Below are positions 39,260 through 51,480 of a stretch of 64,000 bases of DNA, piece by piece. The notes beneath the pieces were generated by a model. It made no database searches. It was not told where the DNA came from and saw only the letters and a list, made by a program, of their open reading frames with translations. The position numbers and the translations under genes are program-made. Source of the stretch: Botryotinia globosa. Taxonomy: Eukaryota; Ascomycota; Leotiomycetes; Helotiales; Sclerotiniaceae. The stretch lies in assembly GCA_014898425.1 (NCBI GenBank), contig RCSZ01000001.1:1550001-1614000 (forward strand), in the 5' to 3' direction. Within the stretch, counting starts at the first letter, position 1. Each line of letters opens with the position of its first letter.

Positions 39260-40099
39260 CTAGAGAATGTTAGTTATAGATGGTATAGTGTATGCATGAT
39301 TCTCTGAACTTACAACATTTATTACATGCTGTGCTTTGACAGCGGCAATGCTGCGCATCCATTCTGCTCTTTCGGGATTCTCTTCCTCGTCCTAGTAAAA
39401 TTATCAGCAAAGTTGCTATATTTCTCCTCATTCATAAACCTCAATTTATGAAGCGAGTGTACACACTTCATTCTGTTGTTGGGCTTGATGTGCTTTGTTG
39501 TGTACCACAGCGCGCTCATTATGAATGCGGATCAAGTCAATCATTGCCTTTCGGCAACGTTGCGCAGCATCTTGAAGGCTCATACGAGTCGTGAATTTGT
39601 GAGTATCGGGAAGAGGAACATAATCGGATACATCGAGCTTATTCCAATCCTGCGATCCGCGGTAGCGTTGAATATGCGAGTAGACTGTTAAATATTTAAG
39701 TTAGTTTAGCAGTCTTCTATATAACAGGAGCAAGGAAGAATGACAGTCATGTCATGTCTTGTCTTGTATGAATATAAGTATCATGTGTGAGAAATACATG
39801 GCTTACGGATTTTTTTCTGGTCATATTTAGCAATCTCATGCTGTCCCAACAAGCTCAAGGCAGAAGCTCGTGGCCAAGTAAGGCTCCTTGGTTCTGGAAT
39901 AGGTATGATGTTGATGGAGTTCATCATGGTCGAACCTATCTTCACGTTAGCGACGAAGACTGATATAAATCTGCGATCAATATGCATATACCCCCTCAAA
40001 AATTGAGGTGCAGAGAAATTCCAATATTCCCTCGAAAATACAAGGTATTGATACTACACAAGGAGTAGATATGGTTTGCTGCTTACCAGTGGTTGTCAT
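39260..40099 (-). CDS. Small four-exon gene, function unknown
   Basis: I recover this gene from splice logic and not from a long frame. The exons are 40099-40087 (Met-Thr-Thr-Thr plus one base), 39935-39807, 39684-39467 and 39391-39260. All borders are GT-AG, and the joined frame of 492 bases is open, giving 163 residues. The sequence is well-behaved: RSLTWPRASALSLLGQHEIA, then YSHIQRYRGSQDWNKLDVSD and AAQRCRKAMIDLIRIHNERA, ending in an acidic segment (NEDEEENPERAEWM). It is mostly helical in appearance, polar, with no signal peptide or membrane segment. I recognise no family. A further GTAAGT donor lies in the last exon (39308), so a fifth exon is possible. Confidence rests on the clean exon chain. 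Confidence 0.6.
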
Positions 40100-43000
40100 T
40101 TTGATTTTTTGTGTCTTGGAGATATCAAAATAAGTTTTTCCTGTGATGGATTGATGAGGCATTGAAAAGTATTGTGAAAGTGCAGAATGAAAAACAAGGA
40201 AAAAGAGGGGAAGAAATTCAACTACTCAGCCTCAAGTATTCACTGTTGCAATCCGAGTTCAATTCACTATCAGGGTCTGAATCTGGTTTGAAACTTGTAA
40301 GGATAAGAGTATCTACCTATATTCTTTGAGACTTATTTTTTTTTATCAAAGGGACAGGTGAATTGAGCATATTGATTGAAAAAGAGAACTATCTATGGGT
40401 ACTCGACATTACTCTGTGGAAATAGAATTGATATCCATGGGATTGTGAAGCTGCCGCTTTGCTAATGTAGTCTACTATTGCTTCCCTCTATTCTAATACT
40501 ATTGCAGATATACACTTTCATTGTATTTGATTCGTAAGAAATGACTAAACTATACCACACGTTCTCAGGATCTCAATCGCTCTAGCGAGAGGCGGTACAT
40601 TCAAGCTCATTTGTTCTCCTCCTCCCAGCTAAAATGAATGGATTCACTTTCGAAAAAAGAGGGGATAATGGAAGAACGGGGTATTGTTAGGAGTCAGTAG
40701 TTTCTCAGTGCCTGTGCAGACGGGGGTTTCTGAAATATAATACACCCCTACCTATTTGAAAATGCATCCAAATATATACAAAGTCTTCCGCTACCTATAG
40801 TACCGTTACTTCTCATACCTGCCTAGTATCTCAAGCTTCTATGGTATGTTTGCCGGAAGAGGCCAAGCTGCGAAATATACGTGCTAGTTGGTAGCCGCCG
40901 ACGAAGATCTATGGACCGGAACATTTGCGCTCTTCCTTTTTGGTGAACTCTAAGCTCCTGGTGGGATAATTGTATAGGTCATGGTCAAAACGACCCGCCT
41001 GTCATATTCGACTCGCTCGACGAGCGAAGACACCTTTTTCCGGCTTCGTGAATGATTTAGATGGCAGGCAAGTTTAGGTAGGCGTAGAGGTCTGGGTGTC
41101 ATTGTAGACAATGACAACATAGTTGTTTTCTTTCTATATATATATATATATATTAGCACAATATCTCTCCTACAGAAACCAATTCGTGTATAGAGGGGGA
41201 GCTTCTCGGACCAGTAACTAAGTATGCCAAGGGGGCTAGCGTAGAGCCAAAGTATATTATGGGTCGAAGGCAAATAGGATTCATTTGCGTTCTAGATTCC
41301 TATCATGCTGTTCAAGATACGAACAGATAGTTTAGACAAGAGAAGGTTCAAAACTCGTGAGTACAAGAACGTCTCCAATGAACTGACTCTGGTGATGTGC
41401 AGCGAGTCATTGTAAGTGAGATTACACTCTGTGGGCCGCGAGCGAGGACCTTCCAAACAAGGACCAAAATTTGTATGGTGGAATTCGTTCTTCTTGTATC
41501 TCGGGTTCGGCATGTGAGACTTTAAAGCTTTTCGTATATGTCGAAAGTCTTCGAAGAATATGCGCGACGTCTCGATTGAAGTGTAAGAGTGCCTGCTGGT
41601 GAGCCGAAAAGTCGACCCTGCACCGCATGGATAGCCAGCACATCTTTCATTTGTAGGTGGTGATTTCACAGGGCTTGTCTTGATGTCTAAAAAGCACAGA
41701 AATCGTCAGCAAATATCCATTTTTTGGTATCGATGGGGGTTCGTTGACTTCAACCCACTTGACCTACCTTGTTTTGTGACCCGCGAGCATTAGTATTGCA
41801 CAATAAGAGGGAGCTATGCAGGTGTTTTTCATGTAGTATGAAAAATATTCAGAGAGTATCTGGATACAATATTCATTACCGCTGATACTGGTGGCAAGGG
41901 GAGAATTATTAATGTTGATGTACTTACATTTTTCGAAATCTTTTGGTCAAAGAAGGAGCTGCGAGCTTCACCTCCGAATAGGAATATCACGAAGACAGGC
42001 AATATTGCGTGGATTATTAAGTCACGATCATAAAAAGACACAGTAGAGATGCAGAGAATGGTACCTTGCCAATTTTGAGGTTATTGTAAACTACATCTAT
42101 GGACAATTGCTATTTCTAATCAAATTTAACCTTTCCCCCTCACATCATTGTTTTGGGCAGGAACGATTTCTCCAGAATCTCGTCGCCCAACAAAGCTCGA
42201 ATTCGTCAATTTAGCCAATCATAATTTCAAAGAGGGCGGAACACTAGCTTCATTTTCTTCGTTTCTCCAATCTCTCAATTGTCTATAAAGTTTTCCATTT
42301 ACTCCTGCCGATTCTGTTACTCTTCCTACTCTTCCTACTCTTTTACACCCACCTTCGAAATATCCTCCATCAATTCTGATCGATCTCTTCGATCTTGATT
42401 GATTCTTTTCTCTTATCATATCTTCTCCAGTACCTTGATTGAAGTATCCGATACTTTCAATCAAATACCAAGTCTTCTCGATTCTTGATTGTAAGTCAAG
42501 TCCCCTTGTTTAGATTTCTTCTCCATCCTTCTGTTTACTTCACGCTGCCACCAGAACAAACTCTCCTTCATCTGATCTTCCATCTGCTTTGATATATGTC
42601 GAGGTCTTTCTAACCTTTCATAACAGCGTCGAAGATTGCATTTCTCCCCTCTTCGGTTCTCTTTCTAAGGTTGCCCTTGGGTTCAAGTTTCTCGCATTCA
42701 CTTTGTCAATCAAGTAAGTTCTACAATCTGTCTATCAGTTTTTGCATCTGGCATGTACATGGCATTCACTTCACCTTTCTACTTCCCCGCTGCTATCGCT
42801 GGCATTGCGTTGCGCGGCTATATGGGCACATATACTAACCCCCTTCCATTTCGCTTTATCAAGTCGCATTTGGTATCGGACAAGATTATTTACTACCCTC
42901 AACTCTCCCTACCTTACTCTTTTTCCTTTCTCTCTTTACCTTGTTCATTCTTGCATTTCTTTGATTATTCTTGTGGTTTTATTGCATCTTCATCGATCTA

Positions 43001-43151
43001 CGGTTAACTCATCTCACAGGCTTCACACGATCATTCATTTTCTTGATTATTTAAGGTGCGTCAAAGACACGTCAAATCTATCCCCTCTCCCACTTTATAC
43101 TTCTTGGACTCAACTAACTAGTTGTTTCATTGCAGATCACCTCAAGTCAAC
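40100..43151. other. Intergenic region with the 5' leader of the DEAD-box helicase gene
   Basis: No confident gene. Minus-strand frames at 42041-41829 and 41669-41292 could be parts of a small secreted protein: the first starts with a hydrophobic segment (IIHAILPVFVIFLFGG), but I could not join them in frame. A TA repeat lies near 41136-41152. From about 42250 the sequence becomes pyrimidine-rich, as in fungal promoters and leaders. An acceptor ending GCAG at 43135, just before the helicase start, implies an intron in its 5' untranslated region. Confidence 0.5.
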
Positions 43152-45410
43152 ATGTCTGCCTTTGAAACTGGAGATATGGTTGCTGCTTTGCCCGACACAA
43201 CAAAAACACCTGATGTTGTCGCGGTAGAGCGCAAGAATCCTCAAGAAGCAGGCTGGGTTGTTGCCAAGAAGTATGACTACGAAACTTACAACAAGTCCAC
43301 CAAGGAACAAGCAGAAGCTCGTGCTGCCGTTGCAGATGGTGCCGAAGGTGTTGCTGACCCAGAAGCTGAAGATGCAGAGCCAGAGACACTTGCCGTTGGC
43401 GGTCTTCGTGATGGAGAATGGGCCTCGAGTGGTGCCGTCTATGAGTGGAACGAAGAATATGGTGATGTTGGTCCTAAATTCCCCGATCTGGAAGAGCAAC
43501 TGTTCGGCAAGAACAACAATCATGTTCGCCAGGGTCTCAACTTTGAGAAGTATTTATCTTCATTCTTTACTATACTGTGTGATATCGTACTAACATCATT
43601 CTCTAGCATTACCACCCTTAAGGTCACCCAAGAGGGAGCCGTTAAGATTGATCCCATTCGCAGATTTGAGGATGCAGGTCTTCACCCAGTTATGTTGGAA
43701 AACATCAAATGTAAGTTTCCCCAGAAACCTTCTTTTGATAGAAAATATTGACCCTCTTCTCTTTTAGTGGCCGGTTATCATGTTCCAACCCCGATCCAAC
43801 AGTACTGCCTCCCAGCAGTCAAGAAAGATCATGATGTAGTTGCTTGCGCTCAAACTGGTGAGTAATTATCACTCTCCAAAGAATTGAGCTATTTACTGAC
43901 TTTCCATGCTCACAGGCTCTGGCAAGACTGCGGCTTTCCTGATTCCAATCTTGTCAAAGTTGATGGGTAAGGCCAAGAAGCTCGCTGCCCCTCGTCCAAA
44001 CCCAGCCACCTATATACCAGATCGTGACAACTTTGTCAAAGCTGAGCCACTGGTCGTCGTTGTCTGTCCCAGTCGTGAGCTAGCAACTCAGATCTTTGAT
44101 GAGGCTCGTCGCTTCTGCTACCGTAGTATGCTTCGACCTTGTGTCGTCTATGGTGGAGGTCCTCTTGTAGAGCAACTTGGTCAACTAGCCAAGGGCTGTG
44201 ACCTTCTCATCGGTACCCCTGGTCGTCTTTGTGATATGATCCGCCGTCCTCATGCTCTCACTCTCAAGCGCCTTAAGTACATGGTTATTGATGAGGCAGA
44301 TGAGATGTTGGACTCCAGCTGGGAGGAGGAATTGAAGCAAATTATGACCGGCGGTGGTAAGTACTTCGATCATTCCGGTTTCATATGAATATTACTAATT
44401 TTGAAATAGACCAAGAAGAGGGCAACATCAATTATATGATGTTCTCTGCCACTTTCCCAAAGATGGCTCGCGCCATTGCCAAGGAACATCTGGCTCATGA
44501 CCATGTTCGCATTCGTGTTGGCCGTGCTGGTAGTTCTCACACTAATATCAAGCAAGACATCATCTATGTCGATGCTGCCAGCAAGCGTCAAGCTCTCTAC
44601 GACTTACTTCTATCAACCCCACCTGCTCGTACCATCATCTTCGTCAATACCAAGCGCGCTGCTGACGAAATCGACGATTACTTGTTCAACAACGATCTTC
44701 CTTGCACATCTATTCACAGCGATCGTACTCAACGTGAGCGTGAAGACTCTATTCGTGCTTTCCGCAATGGAAAGATGCCTATCTTGATCGCTACTGGCGT
44801 TTCTGCGCGTGGGTATGTACAACACACCGTTGCTATTCACACAATGATGTGAATGTCCTTTGAGTTTATCCGCTAACACAGACTCTAGTCTCGACGTACA
44901 TAATGTGATGCATGTTATCAACTTTGATCTACCATCCAATGATCATGGCGGCATTGAAGATTATACTCATCGAATTGGTAAGCATATTCTACTTCAACTT
45001 AATCTTGCAGCTGGCTAATCATTAAATGATCAGGTCGTACCGGTCGTATTGGGAACATGGGTCTTGCAAGCTCGTTCTACAATGAACGCAATGATGATAT
45101 TGCTGAAGCTTTGGTCAAGACATTGTTGGAAACTCGCCAACCTGTTCCTGACTTCCTTGAGGCTTATCTTCCTGAAGGTTTTACCATGGATGGCCAGACC
45201 GGTGATGTTGCAACTCTCAATTTTGATGATGATTCAGATGATGAAGAGGAAGGCGGCGAGAATGCTGAGGCTGGCGCTGAGGCTGGTGGTGCCTGGGGAA
45301 CAGACGAGGCTGCTACTGGTGGTGGTTGGGGTGCCGCTGAAACCACTGAAGCTGCTTCAGCTGATGATGCTTGGGGTGCTCCAGCTTCTGGCGGTGACGC
45401 ATGGAATTAA
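43152..45410 (+). CDS. DEAD-box ATP-dependent RNA helicase, Ded1/DDX3-Vasa type
   Basis: This enzyme unwinds or remodels RNA using ATP, and this group acts in translation initiation and RNP granules. Seven coding exons (43152-43549, 43607-43710, 43768-43857, 43916-44356, 44410-44812, 44889-44977, 45034-45410) give 633 residues. Motifs in order are: Q motif PTPIQQYCLP, motif I AQTGSGKT (split by an intron), Ia PSRELATQ, GG doublet, Ib TPGRL, II DEAD (VIDEADEMLD), III SAT, IV IIFVNTKRAAD, V ATGVSARGLD, VI HRIGRTGR. The N-terminus is acidic. The C-terminal 50 residues are acidic and Ala/Gly-rich with repeated tryptophans (GAWGT, GGWGA, DAWGA, DAWN end). The linker between motifs I and Ia contains a 17-residue insertion, as in Ded1 proteins. 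Assignment to Ded1 itself versus a Vasa-like paralogue is open. Confidence 0.94.
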
Positions 45411-46921
45411 ACCATTTTCACATGTCGTGATAGGTTTTGATTTCGATATCTATCCTACACGTTTATGTTATTGACATTTAAAATGTCTCTAGCAATCTGC
45501 TTCTATTTGTCCTCTATCTGATGACGTATATGGGCGGGGACGGCCTTGCTTTGCACAAGGGCTCCCTGCCTGTTATGTTAAATTTGTATGCCTATACTTA
45601 GGCCGGAGTTGCCTTGGGGGCGGGAATGGCCTTGCATTGGAACAAGGATTTCCTGCCTGGTATGGATGCATAAAATATGGGGTTTCAATTTTCAACTTTG
45701 AGCAAATTCAAAAAACAGGACAGCTAAAAAAAAAAATTGTTCTACATTAATTTGAATTCTTACTCGTGCTTTCATGCTGCTGCATCAATACCCCCCACCT
45801 CTAGACTGAACTTTGAGTAGTAAGTAAGGGTATGGAGGCTGTTCGAGAGAGTAGTGCCGATAGAAATGTATTCTTTCCGGGAGAAGACTCAAATCGAGAA
45901 ATTCAGATATAGGCCTTGCACCGTATTTCAAGTTGTCAACAACCCGTTTCGGGTTTGGCTTAGACATTCATTTGCGTCTATCAGATAACTCAATGTTGCT
46001 GTCGTGTATGGGGGATCTACCAGAATTCTTCCTTGTTCATGCCACAAGATGCTCCTCGATAGCGAAAACATGCATTCAACCAATGGATGGAAATCTTTCG
46101 CACAATCTCTTCCCTCTGTGATCTTACGAAATACCGAAACCCAAATACCCAAGCCAGAAAATTGAATCATCTATTCTTTCAATCTTACGAAAAGACCTAC
46201 GTACTTCACTTCACTTATGCTGGCTGATGATGCATTTCCGTATTGGGGATGAATTAATATCAGGTTTCTTCTGTGCTCTACTTACATGAAAAGCGTGTTG
46301 GTTTCTAGTCATCCAAACTTGCTAATCTGTTGACCCCTCTGAGCCTGGGAAGTGATAGCTGAGTCTCGGTGTCTCATATGCATGTCTTTCTGATACCTCT
46401 TGACTGGGTAATGCATTTTTCTTTGCGATAACAGAACTTTAAAACTCGGGGAGATTCACTGGAGAAGGGTTGTGTTAAGATTGAAGGGTTCCACTCATTC
46501 ATCTGATGGTATCCGAAGAAATGTAGATTCGATACATGTATACACGTAGCTGAATATATCTAGTAACCTTGGCGTTGGACGATGACAGCATACAGATATA
46601 TGACTGCAACTAGATAAGTACAGGTAGACTATCTCGCAACGATATTGACATGGAATTTTTGATTGCCATTGAAATTCACTACCTCAGTTTTGACCACAGC
46701 CACAATCATATTGATGAATCACCATTCTTCTCGCATCATACCTAGGTAATGAAAACCATCTGGAGATTTTAAATGCGCCTGGCTCTGGATGATAAGCTCT
46801 TTAAAAAACTTTGACATCAAAAGTAGGGACACAACATTGATCAGCAAGTCCTAAAATTCAGCTCCTTTTTCTCTACCTCTTACCTGTATGACATTGCTCG
46901 ACCATTCCACCCTTGTTAACA
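45411..46921. other. 3' region of the helicase gene and spacer
   Basis: This holds the two related hairpins described separately and an 11-base A run near 45727. No gene is seen. Short frames on both strands at 45785-46170 have no domain. Confidence 0.6.
45532..45664 (+). repeat. Two diverged copies of a two-stem hairpin downstream of the helicase
   Basis: Copy 1 (45532-45577) has an outer stem GGCGGGGA (45533-45540) pairing with TCCCTGCC (45563-45570), and an inner stem CCTTG (45544-45548) pairing with CAAGG (45556-45560). Copy 2 (45618-45664) repeats the layout: GGCGGGAA (45619-45626) pairs with TTCCTGCC (45650-45657), and CCTTG (45630-45634) with CAAGG (45643-45647). Both end in CCTG and TATG. 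One pair differs by a compensatory change (G-C versus A-T), while the loops differ freely. The start is 122 bases after the helicase stop, so both are likely in its 3' untranslated region. Confidence 0.8.
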
Positions 46922-47638
46922 ATGGGAATTCTCAATTCGAATCCGCAGCTCGCGTTCACGGCGTCAACCTTCATTCTTTTGCTTCTCTCTATTCTTGCTG
47001 TTATCCTCCATACATCGGTCTTAGTCTCTACTGCTTGGGGCTCATTAGCTGTAACCGAAACCCTCCATTTCGACTACAAAGATTTCGGCATCTATGTTCT
47101 TCCAGAGCACCTCGACGCATCTAGCTCTAAGTTGGCACTAGTATCTAGCATTATCTCTATCGTTACATCTACAGATTGTCTGGCATTTTCCACAGGATAC
47201 TGGACCAAGAATAAACGAGTAGGCTCCACAATAATTTATGTTTTCCGCAGAATAAATGCTCATCATCCATAGACTTACCAATTCTCTCCTGTTTCGATCC
47301 TTAGATTGGCTCTGCTATTCAATACACTACTATCCTTCGTCGCAGTAACCTATCTCCACATCTCATACATCCAATCCGCGACATACGATCCGGAACGCAG
47401 TCATCGTGGACACTATCATGAAGGAACGTTTGATGTTGAAGCTTGGACGTGTCAGGCTGTGAGGTATTCGGATGTATATTCGGATGGAATGTGTAGAGAT
47501 GCGAGAGCGGGACGGCTGGTGCAGATTCTGATTTTTGTGGTTGCGCTTGTGGCGATGTGGGTTGGACGGTGGGAATTGAGAGAGGGGGGAAGAAGAGGGG
47601 AGGGCGTGGGAGAGAAGAGTGGTGGGATGGTGGATTGA
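46922..47638 (+). CDS. Small four-span membrane protein, function unknown
   Basis: Two exons (46922-47218, 47273-47638) give 220 residues. The acceptor at 47272 is chosen because it alone keeps the second exon in frame. Four hydrophobic segments are visible: residues 13-35 (TFILLLLSILAVILHTSVLV), about 68-88, about 105-130 (LALLFNTLLSFVAVTYL), and 170-190 (LVQILIFVVALVAMWVG). The loop between the third and fourth contains Cys, His and acidic residues. The C-terminal tail is basic and Gly-rich. The layout is like many fungal four-span proteins of the SUR7 or MARVEL style, but I see none of their signatures, so I give no family. Confidence 0.7.
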
Positions 47639-48254
47639 GTGATGGTTGATTGAAACGTTGGTTCTGGGCTACTGCAGGCTGCATGCTCAATGTAGACAGA
47701 GGGAAAGAAACATTGGATAAAGTGTTAGATATACTACCGGAAATATTGTCATGTGTCCAGAGATTCAAAAATGTCCATTTCCGATACCTTTTGGCTAGCA
47801 TCTCTATGTTTACAGATACTCTTGAATTTCTAGAAATATTCGTTTCACCACTTTCCGAAATTCCCAGCTACCTATCAATCCATGATTATTCACAGCTCGA
47901 AGGACGTACTCATTTTGCACACTCGCTTTGAGAGCCATCAATTTAATCTGCACTTTACATGCAGCTACCCTGCAGCACTACTTTAGTTCTCAAACTAGTA
48001 CTTGGATACGTACGCAGTTGGTTGTTGGCTGATGTTACATGTGGATATCATCATGTTGGGCTGATGTTGGTACTTTGGTGTATTTATATCCTCAATTATC
48101 CCCCAGATAGAAAGTCGAGAATAAGTTTTTTCTCTTCTACTTCTTGTTTAATTTAGCTTGTCAGTCAGTAATAGGGTGGATTGATGTCTATCTATCTATC
48201 TCTCCACCCTCTACAAATTGATCTTGCAATCAACCATTTCTATGTCTTAAAATC
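47639..48254. other. Intergenic spacer
   Basis: No gene. A CTAT microsatellite-like run lies at 48187-48203, just upstream of the adenylation-domain pseudogene. Confidence 0.6.
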
Positions 48255-50271
48255 ATGGCATCACGTACCTCTGAAGAGAATCATCCAAGTCCTAAAGCAG
48301 GATATTTGAGATATGATAAACCTCGAATGCTTATTGATATGCTCGATGAAAGAGCGCGTGTATACCCTGATGCATTGTTCGGAGAGTAACCCGTAAGTCA
48401 TACTTGTGCTTTTTAGCTCCTTATCAGATGTTCAATTTGTATGAAAATCTCGTGCTCCTCTTCACTTTCCTTGCAACCTTGGTTTCTCCCCTCTCGTCCC
48501 AAATAGATATTTACTCACCTACTCGTAGATATCCTTGATCAATTACTCACAGGGTTATCGCAAAATAACTATGCACAATTAGTAAACGCGGTAAATGGAG
48601 CTGCCAAATGGCTTACTGAGGAATTGGGTCCTGGAAAAGATTCTCAGACCTTGTGTTATATGGGATGGAATGATTTTCGATATGTAGTTTTTGTTCTGGG
48701 GGCTGTGAAGGCGGGGTATAAGGTAGGTATTTGTTTATTTGTAAGGAATTGGAAAAGTTTGGAGTTACTTGGAGAGAGAAGTTATATGAGAAAACGAGAA
48801 TATGAAAGATGAGGTTGTTGAAGTCAAAACCTGAAAGCTGACGGATGAAGCATAGCTTCTCCTCACCACCTCAGCAACCACTCATCTCTTCACTGACATG
48901 TCTTGCAAAGTGCTCTTAACCACCTCTCCCCAACCTCCAACTGTAGCTCCCGTTGTGAAGCTTCACGGTTATCTACGTGTTCTCACAATTCCTTCCATCG
49001 AGGAGCTGCTCAATACGACTTACGAATATTTTCCCTATGGAAAAATATTTGGAGAGGCTAAAGCGGAACCATTAGTTGCGCTTCATACATCTGGGACTAC
49101 TGGACTTCCAAAACCAGTAATCTATACTCATGATTATGCGGCTGCTTATGTACGAGCGTTGCAATTAGAGCCTCCAGAGGGATTTGAGTCTTTGGATAGA
49201 AAGAGTGAAGGCGGGAGGGTGTTTTCGCTTACTGCCCCTTTTCATGTGCGTTTCTTCCCTACTTGTAACCTACAATCATACGTTACAACCATCGTCTTAT
49301 TGATTTACCTCATAAAATTCTAGACTTCAGCTATCTGCATTATTATTGCAGCAATATCAAATCAGACAACCTACATTTTTCCACCCGCGGCCACAATTCC
49401 CACTGCGGCTCTTGCAGTGGAGGGACTCAAGCACACGAACAATGTCGTGGATATTCTTGGTGGACCCCCGCTAGTAGCCGATTGTGCTAAAAACTCAGAG
49501 CTACTCGGTTTCTTCACAAGTCACGTCGGATTAATGTGTTATGGGGGTGGAGATGTCGCAGAAGCATTGGGAGATATCGTTTCTGCTAAGCTGGATCTCT
49601 ATAAATCCCACGGATCCACGGAATCCGTAAGCTAACCCCTGATTCGGGGAATCGGAGGCCGGGAACCGAAAGATTGGAGATACTTTCACGCGCATCCGGC
49701 TGCTTAATTACAGTTCCAACTTCATCCTGAAGGAGAAAATTTGTACAAAGCGTATATTGCGCGTAATCCAAAACCCCAGGAGGAACAACCGATTTTTAAG
49801 CTCTTTCCTACGCTTCAGGAATTCAGAACAAAGGATCTATATTCTCCTCATCCCAGTAAACCAGATCTCTGGATCTATAAAATGAGATCAGATGATATGA
49901 TTCATCTTTCCAATGGTCAAATCGCAAATCCATCAATCATGGAACATGCTGTCCTTGACTGTACAGGTATTAAAGAAGCCATTGTGCTCCCTGTCCAGAA
50001 GATCGGCTTAGAGAATTAAATCACGTGTATTGCTCTCCTTGTCGACCCTACTTCTGAAGGTTTGTCTAATGAGCAGAAAGATGACTTGATAAGAGAAATT
50101 TGGCCGATTATTGAAAAGACAGATTCGTACTACAGAATGAATGCCATTGTTGAAAAGAAGCGTATCTTATTTGTGGATCCAAGAAAGCCATTGGCTAGGA
50201 CGGCGAAGGGGACTATTAGTAGAAAGAGAGTTTTGGAGGATTACAAGGAGGAGATTGACAAACTTACGTAG
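48255..50271 (+). pseudogene. Adenylation-domain (NRPS-like/AMP-binding) enzyme inactivated by in-frame TAA codons
   Basis: The frame starts at 48255 (MASRTSEENHPSP). It carries the AMP-binding core LHTSGTTGLPKP (about 49087-49122), YGGGDVAEALG, KSHGSTESVS, and the C-terminal TAKGTISRKRVLEDY, where TISRK is the lysine-bearing A10 motif of adenylating enzymes. It resembles fungal NRPS-like reductases (A-PCP-R), but nothing like a carrier or reductase domain follows, so it is also truncated. Introns lie near 48724-48855 and 49243-49323. In-frame TAA codons occur at 48387, 49633, 49705 and 50017, with conserved reading on both sides (for example PLIRG and FQLHPEGENLY), so the last three cannot be intronic. 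Very few other lesions are visible, so the inactivation looks recent. Confidence 0.85.
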
Positions 50272-50844
50272 GCCATGAGGGTTTCTGTCGGGCCTGAATC
50301 TCTGCTCTCTTTATGGTGGATGTTGTTCATCAATAGTTTGAACTCCTAAACTCAAAGGGTTTATCTTAACCTCTCACTTCGGGGCAAAAACTATTATTGA
50401 AGATCCTCCGGAACGTACTCAATGTGAGAACCCATAAGCATGCGTAAGCAAGATAGAGATTGATGAAATTAGGTTCTATCAATAGGACGTATAGTATTAT
50501 ATCTGAAAGTGATTTGGAAATGTATGGGATGAGACTTATGGTAGAGTTACATCTAGCACTTATTTGGATGCAATTTTAATGTGTTGGGTAAGAGAAGAAT
50601 GACTTACGAGTAAAACAAAAGTGATGGCCACGGGAGTACAATCAACAAGCTGATATCAACGACTTTCAATCTTTACCAGCCTTGTGGAACGAGAGATGAA
50701 GAGGTCAAGAAAGAGAGAAAATAAGAAATGTAATACTGAAAGCTATCAGAAATGCAATGGGTGATTAGACCGATCCGTTCTGACTGACTTCCACATAGAG
50801 TAAATAATTATCACAAGTCTGGCTCAGAAGACTATGTGCACTGT

Positions 50845-51215
50845 CCGGAGATGGTTCAAAATCTAGATGTGCAATATAACCACGAAATTATCACCAGAAA
50901 CTTCTCCGGTTAAGGTTTGCGTGCTTCGCGGAGATTGTTCATAATCTAGATATGCAACAAATCCAGATATAGTCCCAAGCTCATGCTTCCTCAATACTCG
51001 TGTGTGAAATGCGCGGAAATCTTCTTGAATTTAGACGTGCAACAATATCAAGGAGAGGTTTATGATTGATCAGCTCGTGCTCAAAATCTTGCCACGTCTC
51101 ACCCTAAATGATCAAAAGTACGTAGTGTCATGGAATCTCCGGACTTCTCTTTTCTCCTCTGAAAATTCAGACAGCTCGGAGAAGGGCCAGAATTTAGACG
51201 TGCAACAAGAATATC
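50845..51215. repeat. Diverged ~85 bp repeat, four copies
   Basis: Four segments share a core of the form CGGAGAT..TTC..AATYTAGAYGTGCAACA, starting near 50845, 50929, 51012 and 51176. Spacing is about 85 bp for the first three and twice that for the last, as if one copy has decayed between them. Confidence 0.7.
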
Positions 51216-51391
51216 TTAACACATACGAAGACAGATGATTGCTCGTGAATTTCCCCTGTTGAGATTTCCGAAAACGTGTGTCTTGGCCGAATCTAGTCTA
51301 GGTCTGACCGAGTGGACCTATGAAAAACCGATATTCAGCAGAATCCCGATCCACTAATTCCGCATATGCCGTGAGGGCGTGAAGCGAGAAG

Positions 51392-51480
51392 AGGCGAGGG
51401 GAAGAAATCAAGAGTGTGTAAAGCAATGAGAAAAGGCGAGGGGAAGAAACCAAGAGTGTGTAAAGCAATGAGAAAAGGTG
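51392..51480. repeat. Direct tandem duplication of ~42 bp
   Basis: AGGCGAGGGGAAGAAAYCAA followed by GAGTGTGTAAAGCAATGAGA occurs twice in immediate succession with one mismatch. Confidence 0.9.

Noticed and set aside
41292..42041. Possible small secreted protein on the minus strand
   Set aside because: The two candidate exons could not be joined in frame with acceptable splice sites, and no start-to-stop model worked.
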